Part shown: positions 1 to 7,661 of the stretch, in pieces | Position numbering within the stretch: position 1 is the first letter of the stretch | How the letters are laid out: the number at the start of each line of letters is the position of its first letter | DNA from: JAAYDI01 sp052034005 | GTDB taxonomy: Bacteria; Planctomycetota; Planctomycetia; Pirellulales; Pirellulaceae | DNA length: 30,004 bases | NCBI GenBank assembly: GCA_052034005.1 | Contig: JBPOJB010000047.1 | Location: 1 to 30,004 of the forward strand | Reading direction: 5' to 3' | Notes under the pieces: model-generated | Told to the model about the DNA's origin: nothing | The model's input: only the letters and a program-made list of their open reading frames with translations | The model's database searches: none | Program-made: the position numbers and the translations under genes

Positions 1-2
1 GC

Positions 3-122
3 GACCTGACGCATGCGATCGTCAAGAAGGGATGCCGCGACTCCGTCGCGATCGACCTGTCGGAGCGGCTGGAGTTCGTCGAGCGGTCGCGTGACGGACG
101 GCTGGAAAGCTGGTACTGGTAA
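3..122 (+). CDS. C-terminal fragment of an unidentified protein
   Basis: An open frame enters from the left edge and ends at TAA 120-122 after about 39 visible codons. It reads as a plausible protein C-terminus (DLTHAIVKKG, then a charged stretch, ending LESWYW). Third positions are mostly G or C, as in the genes further right. I do not recognise the family: no motif is diagnostic and the start lies outside the window. A real gene end is more likely than chance because the frame is codon-biased and finishes in an aromatic-rich tail, but the fragment is short. Confidence 0.5.
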   Translation, partial: DLTHAIVKKGCRDSVAIDLSERLEFVERSRDGRLESWYW

Positions 123-377
123 CAGCCGCCCGGCCGCCTGATCCAGGCCCGACCGGGTGCCTCACGGCCGCGTTACCTCCGCCCGCCCCGCCGGCGACCG
201 CCTCTCCCCGCCCAAAAGTGAACGCGTCGCGGATGCAACGCTCACGCACATCGGACGAAGTTCCTGCAGGTTTCTGGAAATCGTTGATGGCTGGAACGTA
301 CGATTGGCGATTCACTGGCGGGCAAATGGGTCGAAAGCACGACCGTGCAGGTCGCGACTCCGCGCTAAGGGCCTGCC

Positions 378-593
378 ATGGATGCCGATCCAACGGAATG
401 CTACCTGGAGATGTACTGGGCCATGCGCGACGGGAGGCTGGTCGAGGCCCGGCAGCGCGCGGAGGAATTGAAGACGCTGTTGGAACGAGGCCTTGCGCCA
501 CTGAGGTACTCGGATGTCGAGGTGCGCGCGTACTTGGCCAGCGTACTTCGGCGCACGGCGGGCGTGCGCGATGATGGCACCACTGCCAGCTGA
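378..593 (+). CDS. small hypothetical protein, 71 aa
   Basis: ATG at 378 opens a 71-codon frame ending TGA at 591-593, convergent with drmC and 25 nt from its stop. The product is acidic at its N-terminus (MDADPTECYLEMYWAMRDG) and then mainly helical with alternating charged residues (EARQRAEELKTLLERG). This looks like a small globular helical protein rather than random high-GC reading. No signal peptide, membrane segment or cysteine cluster is present. No strong Shine-Dalgarno precedes the ATG. I do not know its function. Its place beside a defence operon does not imply a role, because it is on the other strand and outside the operon. Confidence 0.5.
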   Translation: MDADPTECYLEMYWAMRDGRLVEARQRAEELKTLLERGLAPLRYSDVEVRAYLASVLRRTAGVRDDGTTAS

Positions 594-618
594 GAGTAGC
601 CACGCCGCGCCAGGGCTC

Positions 619-1410
619 TCAGATCGGCTCCAGCACGCCCTGGGCAATGAGCGCCGCGAAGTTCGCTTCGACCTGGACTGGCAGCTGCCCGCCACGGATC
701 AGTGTGCCCAACTCCATATTGATCGTGAAGGCATACTCGGTCAGGTTGGCACTGGAGAGGAACAGCCATGTGCCGTCGGCCACGGCGCACTTGACGTGCA
801 GGATGCCCACCTTGCCGGACTTGTCCTGTTTGCGCTTCTCCTTGGGCCAGTAGTACACGCGAGAACAGGCCGCTACGTCGCTGCCCAACGCCCGCAAGGT
901 CGAGTACTCGTTCTCCACGTCGGCCGTGCTGGGTGTTTCCAGGACGACCGTGATCCGCACGCCCCGCCGGGCGGCGCGGACGACCGCGCTTTGGATATTC
1001 GGGATGGCGTAGACTGCGTAGCTCACGAGCAGCAGTCGCTCCCGAGCGGAATCGAGCACCTGTAAGATCGCCTGCTCGGTGCGGCGGAACGCCACCTCCC
1101 CAGTGTCCGGCCCGGTCCACACCAGTTCGACGCTCTGGGCGTCGTGGTGTTTTTGGGCCGACATGGCCGCAGTCTGCAGGGCCGCTGCCGCCACCGGCGC
1201 ATCCAGCCCCCCGGCACGCTCCTGCCATCGGTCCACGAACGCCAGCGCCAACTCGCGGTGGTGATGGTGTGGTACACGCCTGGCGACGTCGGCCCGCAGG
1301 CCGGGCAGGCCGGTCAGCAGGATCGCGTCCGCCACCGCCATCGCCGTGACCGTCGGCAGATCTTCGGCCAGCTCGATGGCCGCCTCGATGATGGCACGCC
1401 GCGGGTCCAT
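619..1410 (-). CDS. drmC: DrmC, PLD-like protein of DISARM
   Basis: This is the last gene of the DISARM operon, 263 aa. I start it at the ATG 1410-1408, 4 nt after the drmB stop; a longer frame to 1494 would run back into drmB and adds a proline-rich, unfamily-like leader. The C-terminal half carries one phospholipase D-type HKD signature: H205-x-K207, D212 and S220-x-N222 (HVKCAVADGT then LSSAN), preceded by a Rossmann-like alternation (RLLLVSYAVY, RITVVLE). A single HKD half-site is typical of DrmC, which would need to dimerise to form a PLD active site. The N-terminal 110 residues are helical. In DISARM, DrmC contributes to defence but has been reported as less essential than DrmA and DrmB. 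Position, size and motif all agree. Confidence 0.88.
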   Translation of the reverse strand: MDPRRAIIEAAIELAEDLPTVTAMAVADAILLTGLPGLRADVARRVPHHHHRELALAFVDRWQERAGGLDAPVAAAALQTAAMSAQKHHDAQSVELVWTGPDTGEVAFRRTEQAILQVLDSARERLLLVSYAVYAIPNIQSAVVRAARRGVRITVVLETPSTADVENEYSTLRALGSDVAACSRVYYWPKEKRKQDKSGKVGILHVKCAVADGTWLFLSSANLTEYAFTINMELGTLIRGGQLPVQVEANFAALIAQGVLEPI

Positions 1411-1414
1411 GAGG

Positions 1415-3271
1415 TCATCCGAAGAAGGCCAGGTGGGTGCGATGGAGGGTGGCGACCAGCGCGGACCGGTCGAGGTACCTGTTGCCGCGCTCACACGACG
1501 TCTCAGGAAGGAACGAACAGGCGTGGCAGGCGCCCCCGTGGAGCGTGTCGCCGTCGCCGATCACGTGTTCTGCGCACAAGGGATCGGATGAACACAGGCT
1601 CATCTTCTCCAGCGCACGCCGGATATGGCGGCCCAGCTTCTCCGGCTCGCCGAGTGAACACAACCCGCCGAGCGTCCCCTCGCTGTCGGAGGCGGCTGTG
1701 TAGATCAGCACACCGGCCATGGGGTCGCCGTCGTCAGGTTCGCGCGAGTAGATGCGCTCGGCAATGGACGCCGACGTGTAGCCGCACTCGATCGCCAACT
1801 GTCGGATCAGGGCGTGCGCGAACGTGTGCAGCAGGACGTACCGGATGCCGGGGTAGCCGACCTGTGGGTTGAGGTGACGCTGTGCGCGCCACGCCTGGTC
1901 AGCCAGCTCGAACTCGCGGTCGTACGCATGGCTCTTCTCCACCCAGCGCTGGACCCTATCCTCATCGAAGTGGAAGAAGATCCCCTCGCCCCGCATCTCG
2001 CCGGCCGGCACCCACGTCGGCGTCTGTCGCGAGATGCTGGCACGGCGGTCCTGGGGCAGATCGGCTGGGTTGTCGAAGTCGCGCGGGGACGTGATGCGCG
2101 AGAAGCCGACCAGCGCCCGCACCTCGCGCAGCTTCTCGACCAGTACGATCTTCGTGAAATACTGGGCAAAATCCGTCGGCGGGTCGACCGGGCGCAGCTT
2201 GAACGTGCGGCTCTCGTGAGCCGTCGCCGGCTGGGAAAACACCTGCCACTCGGGCGACTTCAGGTCGCCCGGGCTGGCGGCTTCCGGGCCGCTGACCGCG
2301 CGCTTCTCCTCGACGCGCTGCCAGATCTGGTCGTCCGTGAATTTGACCAGGTCCCTCAGCTGGCCGATCTGGCGGAAGGCCTTGAGCACGTCGAGACTCA
2401 CCGCCTTGTCCAGGACGGCCCAGTTCTCCTCGATCAACCGGCCCAGGTCGTCGGCGGCCTGGGGCACGGACAGCGCCGAGATCATGACCGGGAACCACAA
2501 GTTCGATGCGCCCAGTGCGATCGCCCGGACCGCTTCCTGGTCACAGCCGTTGGGGTCGTAGTCGCGCAGGTGCGGCCGCCGCCCTCGACAGGCGGGCATC
2601 TGCTTTGCGCCGACCGGGCCGATCGCTTCCGCCAGCCTCCGCTTCGACTCGCATTTGTCGCAGACCACCGTCACATCGGCCATCTCGCCAGACGGACCGA
2701 ACTCCAACAGGCGCAGCGGACCGTGACAGCCGGTGGCCCCCCGGTGCACGAACTCCAACCATGGGAAATCGTCCAGATGTCCGCGCTCGCACGTCACCAT
2801 AAAGCGCGCGGGTACGACCAGCGGCGGCCGTCCTTGCGGGTTACAGTTGTGGACAAAGCAGGCTCGGTCCGGCCGATAGGGAAACACCTTCGGCTCGAAC
2901 AGGCCCGATTTCAGGGGGGCCAGCAGGCGGCAGCGCGAGCAGACCATCCAGCGGGGGAACGGCGCCACCGGCACGCCGATCTGCCGTGACTCGTCGAACC
3001 AGTTGGTCTGAGCTCCCACAGACTCCGGCCCGCGGGGCGGCGTCAGGAACCGGCTCACCTGTTTCCCCAGGATCGACTGGACGGACGACAGCAGCCGCTC
3101 TTCGGCGATCTCCGTGGCGTGTGAGATCGGCCAGTCATCCAGCCCCATCACGATCACCGACATGTTCGGCAGGTCGACCAGCGAGCCGATGCCGAACGTC
3201 GTGAGCGTCTGGCTGGGTCGCACTTCGCCCACTTCGGATTTCCGCATCAGTGAGGACGAGGCAGTGGTCAT
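1415..3271 (-). CDS. drmB: DrmB, DUF1998 protein of DISARM
   Basis: 618 aa. The ATG at 3271 overlaps the drmA stop as ATGA, with a GGAGGAG ribosome-binding site inside the drmA end. The N-terminus (RPSQTLTTFGIGSLVDLP) is the characteristic opening of DrmB. Cysteine pairs that could hold zinc lie at C111/C114, C161 with H165, and C204/C207. The C-terminal third is a DUF1998 domain: a helix LLHTFAHALIRQL (about 480-493), C538 in GGLCSLGEPEKLGRHI, and the terminal cluster C582-H-A-C585 to C593 followed by NRYLDR. DrmB is known to form a complex with the DrmA helicase that is autoinhibited until it loads on DNA with a 5' single-stranded overhang; that it does so here is inference. No frameshift or missing block is seen. 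Confidence 0.93.
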   Translation of the reverse strand: MTTASSSLMRKSEVGEVRPSQTLTTFGIGSLVDLPNMSVIVMGLDDWPISHATEIAEERLLSSVQSILGKQVSRFLTPPRGPESVGAQTNWFDESRQIGVPVAPFPRWMVCSRCRLLAPLKSGLFEPKVFPYRPDRACFVHNCNPQGRPPLVVPARFMVTCERGHLDDFPWLEFVHRGATGCHGPLRLLEFGPSGEMADVTVVCDKCESKRRLAEAIGPVGAKQMPACRGRRPHLRDYDPNGCDQEAVRAIALGASNLWFPVMISALSVPQAADDLGRLIEENWAVLDKAVSLDVLKAFRQIGQLRDLVKFTDDQIWQRVEEKRAVSGPEAASPGDLKSPEWQVFSQPATAHESRTFKLRPVDPPTDFAQYFTKIVLVEKLREVRALVGFSRITSPRDFDNPADLPQDRRASISRQTPTWVPAGEMRGEGIFFHFDEDRVQRWVEKSHAYDREFELADQAWRAQRHLNPQVGYPGIRYVLLHTFAHALIRQLAIECGYTSASIAERIYSREPDDGDPMAGVLIYTAASDSEGTLGGLCSLGEPEKLGRHIRRALEKMSLCSSDPLCAEHVIGDGDTLHGGACHACSFLPETSCERGNRYLDRSALVATLHRTHLAFFG

Positions 3272-6200
3272 GGCGTCTCCTCCGGCTGCGGCGCCTGGGG
3301 GCCGGCTTCCTCGCCGTCGCCATCCCCATCGAGCCCGCCGTCGTTGAGGATCAGTTTTACCGGCGGTTCCACCTCGCGCAGCGAGTTGAGACAGGTGAAC
3401 TCCTCCCAGCGCTCCATGCCGGGGCTCTGCAGCAGGCTGACCGTCGTGCCCTTCTTCGCACCCCCCTGGCCATACGGCTCGGTGTAGGTCAGGGTCCGCC
3501 CGCCCGCCGTGTTCTGCGCTTCCGCCTGCCAGATGTCGGCCTTGCTCAGGAGTTCCGCGCGGCAGAAGTCGCCGGTGTGGGGCCCGTCACCGATCAGCTC
3601 GGCCCGCCTGGCCACCGTGTCGATCGCCTCCTGCACGTACGGGTCGGCCGTCGTCACGCGGGAGGCCGACTCGTTCGGATTGAACTCGATCCCCCGCAGC
3701 CGGACCAGCGACACGAGCAACCCGGCCAGGCCGCGCTGCAGCGCGCCGGGCGAGAACGGCGTGACCGACAGCGGCTCCACATGCTTGTAGAACGTCGCGT
3801 GATAGTGCTCGAAGGCTTCATAGTGGGACAGGTCCCGGGGTCGGGCCCAGTTGAACACCGTACAGACCAGGCCCGGGTGGGCGCGGCCCACGCGGCTGGT
3901 GGCCTGGATGTACTCGGCCGTCGCCTTCGGCTGCCCGGCGACCACCATCAACCCCAGCCGCCGGACGTCCACCCCCACCGAGATCATGTTGGTGGCCAGC
4001 AGCACGTCGAGCGGCTTCTTGGGGATGTTCCGGTAGTCCTTCTTCTGGAAGGCTTCCTTGCGACGCTCCCCCATCTCGGGATCAAAGCCCGACTCCAGCC
4101 GGTCCAGGATCTGAGGGATGTCCTCCGACCGCATGCGGCTGGTCAGCTCGGCCAGAAAGTCGTTGCCCAAATAGCGTTTTGCCAGCCCGCGCCGGTCCTG
4201 CTTCTGACACCGGGTGAACACATCGTCGTCCACCAGGCGCCGCATCCCGCCGAGTTCGCGCATCGAGTTGAAGTAGCCGACCACCGTCATCCAGGGGTCC
4301 ATTGCCTGGCCGTACTTCTCGTACAGGGCCTGGGCGGAGCAGAGCAGGGCGACGTACACGCGGATCAGGACCGCCTTGAGCCGGCGCCCTGGTGAGCAGA
4401 TGCCGAGGTAGCGCCGCCCGAAGTCCTCGTCGCTCGGCTCGCGCTGGATCGAGAAGAAGTTGTCCCGCACGTCCAGCCCCGGCGGAGGGAAGATGTTCAC
4501 CGTACGGAGGAACAGGCTGCGCACCTGCACGTCGGCGTTCTTGATCGTCGCCGTCGCGGCGATCACCTTGGGCCGGACCCGCCTGCCGTCCACCTCCCAC
4601 ATGCACAGCTTGTCGATGGCCGTCTCGTACAGGCCCACCAGTGTGCCCAGCGGACCGCTGATCAGGTGCAGCTCGTCCTGGATGATCAGGTCGAGAGGCC
4701 GCAGCGGCGGATGTTCCAGCAGCCTGGCCGAGGGCAGGCCGGACTTCGACCGGGGATGGAACGACGAGTCTTCGACTTCGGGCGATTTGAACCCGTGTCG
4801 CTCGCAGGTGTGCGTCACCTGTCCGAACAGCATCTGCACTTCACCCTTCCAGGGCATCTGCGCGAACTTGTCGACCGTGGCGATCAACAGCGATGGCAGG
4901 CGGCGGTAGATCTCTTCATCCACCACCACCACGGGCAACCCCTCGTCGGCCGCCTGCCGCTTGCTGAACAGGCACTGGCCGAACTTGTCGCCACAGTAAG
5001 TCAGCGTGCGCGCCGAGCCGTGCGGGTAGGGCTTGGTATCGAGGTGTTTTCCGGCCTCGATGGCGCTGCCGCACCAGGGGCAGGCGGTCAGTTGATACGG
5101 GGTCCCGATGCCGGCCGCGGCAAAGCCGTACTGGTTCCCCCGCGCCTGCTTGATCGCCTCGGCCGCATCGTCGGTACGGTTGGGCGTGGTGCGGCGGCCG
5201 ACCCACAGTCCGATGCGGAACGGCGTCGTGCCCCAGCGCTGATCCCCCTGTTCCAGGGCCTTGCGGCGGATCGATTCGCAGGCGCACATCAGGGCCGTGG
5301 CCCGCTGGAACTGCTGGATCGTCAGCAGCCGCAGCGTGTACCGCATCAGGACCGCCACGCCTTCCCCGCCGACGCGGCCGGCCACGGTCCCCTGCAGCCG
5401 CCGGAGCGCCATCGTGTACGCCGACAGACCCAGGTACGCTTCCGTCTTCCCGCCGCCGGTCGGGAAAAACAGCAGGTCGGCCAGGGCGTCGGGCCCGTCG
5501 CCACGTTCCGCGTGATCCAACTGTGTGACGCCCGGCAGGTTGAGCAGGATGAAGGCGATCTGGAACGGCCGCCAGCTCCGGTTCTGCGGCCGGTCGATCT
5601 CCTTATCAAAGTCTGGTTGTTCCCCCTTCCGCACCCGCTCGGCGTAGATCGAATGGGTCCGCTGCAGCCACATGGCCCGGTTCATGAACCCGAACGCTTC
5701 AAACGCCTGCTGGTCCTTGGCCACCAGCCGCAGGCCTGCTTCGATCCGCGCCAGCGTGGCGCGGCAGTTGTCGATGGCCACCCGCGGCGCGTCACCGAAC
5801 TGGGCCAGCCCCTGGACGGGATCGGCGAGCTTGTCTTCCTCCCGGTCGATCCAGTCGCGGTACGCCGCCACCAGCGGCTCGAGCATCTTGGGGACCTTTT
5901 TGATGTCGGCCTCGCCCAGCTTCTTCATGTCCAGCACCAGCCCGGCCAACTTCCCAAACGCGGGGTTCCGGTCCGCATCCTCTTGGGTCGGCGGCGTCGT
6001 GCGCGGAACCTCGTATCGCGGGATGAACTCGGTCCGCACCAGCACAGCCCGCTCAGACGACTCTTCGGAGACGTCCACGTGCACGCTCACCCCGTGGCCC
6101 ACGGCGAACTCGACGTAGTGGCGATACTGCATCGCCACCAGCTTCTCCTCGAGGTCGTCCGTGGGGGATACGGTCAACCGCTTGACGAAAACGGGCGCGC

Positions 6201-6879
6201 TGTCGACGCCCTGCACGACCAACTGCTGTTGAAAGATGTGGAACTGGTCCTTGGGCCGGACCCCTTCCTGGGCGTTGACCAGGAACAGGGACACCACGTA
6301 GTGCTTGCCGCGATGGCGGACCTGACCCTGGAGGTAGATATCGGGGAACCCGGCGTCAGGGGCGGTCGTGGGGACCGCGCCGTCCTGAAGCGGCACGGTG
6401 ATCGTCCCCCCGCGCGTGTACCGCTTCCAGACTCGTATGGGCTTGCCGGTACGTTCATCGAGCCGGTCTTCGCGCACTTCGCGCTTGTACTGGCCCCAGG
6501 ATGCGGTCACCACAATCGACTTGACACCGGCGTCGACACACAGGGTCATCCCCATGGACGACGGCAGGTGCGCGGCGGCGACGGGAATATCCCGGTCCGC
6601 CGTCCCGTCGTCCGCGGTGTCGTCCCCCGCCGCGGCCAGTTCGTCCGGGATCAGCGGCGTCTCCTCATCCGGCTCGTCATCATCGCGCCCCGTATCAGCG
6701 GCCGCGCCGGACCGGCTGGGGGCCAGCACGCCCACCACGTAGCGGTCCCGCACGCTACGTTCGACCAACTCCTCAGCCTCGCCGCCGGCCGGGCCGAGCA
6801 GGTCGCCCAACACCATCGCCTCCAGCTCGGCACGCAGCCTCTGTGGCGGTGGGACCGGCACCAAAGCAGACTGACTCAT
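3268..6879 (-). CDS. drmA: DrmA, helicase of DISARM
   Basis: 1203 aa from the ATG at 6879-6877, chosen because GGAGGGAG lies just upstream and the ATG overlaps the previous stop as ATGA; an in-frame TTG four codons earlier is part of that site. Superfamily 2 helicase motifs are complete: Walker A PTGGGKT (about 473-479), DELH (735-738), ATAT (near 775-780), ATNMISVGVD (motif V, about 962-971) and QATSRVGR (motif VI, 992-999). Between motifs I and II sits a possible zinc-binding insert, C600-x2-C603 and C629-x6-C636. Residues about 60-95 form a very acidic, probably disordered linker (DDDEPDEE, GDDTADDGTADRD). DrmA with DrmB is the core of DISARM, thought to recognise and translocate on incoming phage DNA. 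It is the largest helicase of the operon. Confidence 0.95.
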   Translation of the reverse strand: MSQSALVPVPPPQRLRAELEAMVLGDLLGPAGGEAEELVERSVRDRYVVGVLAPSRSGAAADTGRDDDEPDEETPLIPDELAAAGDDTADDGTADRDIPVAAAHLPSSMGMTLCVDAGVKSIVVTASWGQYKREVREDRLDERTGKPIRVWKRYTRGGTITVPLQDGAVPTTAPDAGFPDIYLQGQVRHRGKHYVVSLFLVNAQEGVRPKDQFHIFQQQLVVQGVDSAPVFVKRLTVSPTDDLEEKLVAMQYRHYVEFAVGHGVSVHVDVSEESSERAVLVRTEFIPRYEVPRTTPPTQEDADRNPAFGKLAGLVLDMKKLGEADIKKVPKMLEPLVAAYRDWIDREEDKLADPVQGLAQFGDAPRVAIDNCRATLARIEAGLRLVAKDQQAFEAFGFMNRAMWLQRTHSIYAERVRKGEQPDFDKEIDRPQNRSWRPFQIAFILLNLPGVTQLDHAERGDGPDALADLLFFPTGGGKTEAYLGLSAYTMALRRLQGTVAGRVGGEGVAVLMRYTLRLLTIQQFQRATALMCACESIRRKALEQGDQRWGTTPFRIGLWVGRRTTPNRTDDAAEAIKQARGNQYGFAAAGIGTPYQLTACPWCGSAIEAGKHLDTKPYPHGSARTLTYCGDKFGQCLFSKRQAADEGLPVVVVDEEIYRRLPSLLIATVDKFAQMPWKGEVQMLFGQVTHTCERHGFKSPEVEDSSFHPRSKSGLPSARLLEHPPLRPLDLIIQDELHLISGPLGTLVGLYETAIDKLCMWEVDGRRVRPKVIAATATIKNADVQVRSLFLRTVNIFPPPGLDVRDNFFSIQREPSDEDFGRRYLGICSPGRRLKAVLIRVYVALLCSAQALYEKYGQAMDPWMTVVGYFNSMRELGGMRRLVDDDVFTRCQKQDRRGLAKRYLGNDFLAELTSRMRSEDIPQILDRLESGFDPEMGERRKEAFQKKDYRNIPKKPLDVLLATNMISVGVDVRRLGLMVVAGQPKATAEYIQATSRVGRAHPGLVCTVFNWARPRDLSHYEAFEHYHATFYKHVEPLSVTPFSPGALQRGLAGLLVSLVRLRGIEFNPNESASRVTTADPYVQEAIDTVARRAELIGDGPHTGDFCRAELLSKADIWQAEAQNTAGGRTLTYTEPYGQGGAKKGTTVSLLQSPGMERWEEFTCLNSLREVEPPVKLILNDGGLDGDGDGEEAGPQAPQPEETP

Positions 6880-7661
6880 GGCTCCCTCCAATCGGGGTTC
6901 GTTTGATACGCCTGCTCTGGATGAGTTGGGTCGGCGTACTTTGTTTTCAGCCTCCCGTCCTTAACCATCTTGCTCAGGAACCGATCCTTGGTGCGTTTGG
7001 CGTCTCTACGCAGGAGCTCCCCAATCTGCCGATAGGTCAGGAACCTGCCGCGGCACAATTCCAGGATGATCTGCTCCGTTTGCTCCGGGAGCAACCGCTC
7101 CTTGGTGCGGGATGGCGCGGCGATGGCAAGCAGCGACGAATCGCTCAGGACCGGATCGCCCTGGGGTGAGCTGGGCTCGTTATGGGGTGAGCTACCGGGC
7201 TTATGTGGTGAGCCGGAAGCCGTATGTCCGGAGTTCCGCGCCGTTATGCCCGGAGTCCCCCCGGCGTTAGATCCGGCGTCCACCAACCGTTCAGACAGCC
7301 GGTACGACGCCCATCGCCCGTACCCGTCCTTCACCAAAAGCCCTTTGTTGACAAGCCCTTGCAGCACACGCGTGATGTCGACCGTATGCTCCGCCATGAA
7401 TTGCTGAAGGCGCTGATTGGTAACGCTGCCCTCCACGTCCGCTGTTACGAGTGCCTGGACCTCCTGAGGATCCAAGCCACCCAGGCTTTCCCCCAGGACG
7501 GCCCGCAGTCGGACGAGCGACTCTTCGGGCAGCAGGCTCACCATCGGCAGCGTCAACCGCACCCGGTCGGGTCGGAGCTGTTCCTCGATCAGCGGCCACC
7601 GCCATTTCTGATCCTTGTCCTTCAGGAGCTGCAGAGCCGACAGCAGTGCCTGGATGTTCAT
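6876..7661 (-). CDS. two-winged-helix protein like the C-terminus of AlbA_2/Schlafen-type ATP-binding proteins
   Basis: 261 aa. The ATG at 7661 overlaps the drmMI stop as ATGA with GGAGG upstream; the stop overlaps the drmA start the same way. The segment from about residue 33 to 122 (RLTLPMVSLLPEESLVRL, then VTADVEGSVTNQRLQQF and DITRVLQGLVNKGLLV) reads like the winged-helix tail of large proteins that begin with an AlbA_2/Schlafen-type domain. Here that N-terminal domain is absent, so this is a free-standing tail module. A flexible Ser/Gly/Pro linker (about 131-172) leads to a second winged-helix-like domain (about 190-250: EQIILELCRGRFLTYRQIGE, then FLSKMVKDGRL), so it has two DNA-binding modules. 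It is not one of the named class 1 DISARM genes. The family match is from memory, so the function (DNA binding, perhaps guiding DrmMI or DrmA, or a regulator) is inference. Confidence 0.75.
   Translation of the reverse strand: MNIQALLSALQLLKDKDQKWRWPLIEEQLRPDRVRLTLPMVSLLPEESLVRLRAVLGESLGGLDPQEVQALVTADVEGSVTNQRLQQFMAEHTVDITRVLQGLVNKGLLVKDGYGRWASYRLSERLVDAGSNAGGTPGITARNSGHTASGSPHKPGSSPHNEPSSPQGDPVLSDSSLLAIAAPSRTKERLLPEQTEQIILELCRGRFLTYRQIGELLRRDAKRTKDRFLSKMVKDGRLKTKYADPTHPEQAYQTNPDWREP

Noticed and set aside
1411..1494. Longer N-terminus for DrmC starting at 1494
   Set aside because: It would overlap drmB by 80 nt and adds a Ser/Pro/Trp-rich leader that is a shadow of the DUF1998 coding sequence.
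4666..6906. Long open frame of about 750 codons antisense to drmA
   Set aside because: High GC creates long antisense frames. The drmA frame has all helicase motifs, and the antisense product is low-complexity His/Arg/Pro/Gln-rich without family features. The same holds antisense to drmD (13036-15039), drmMI and the LarA-like gene.
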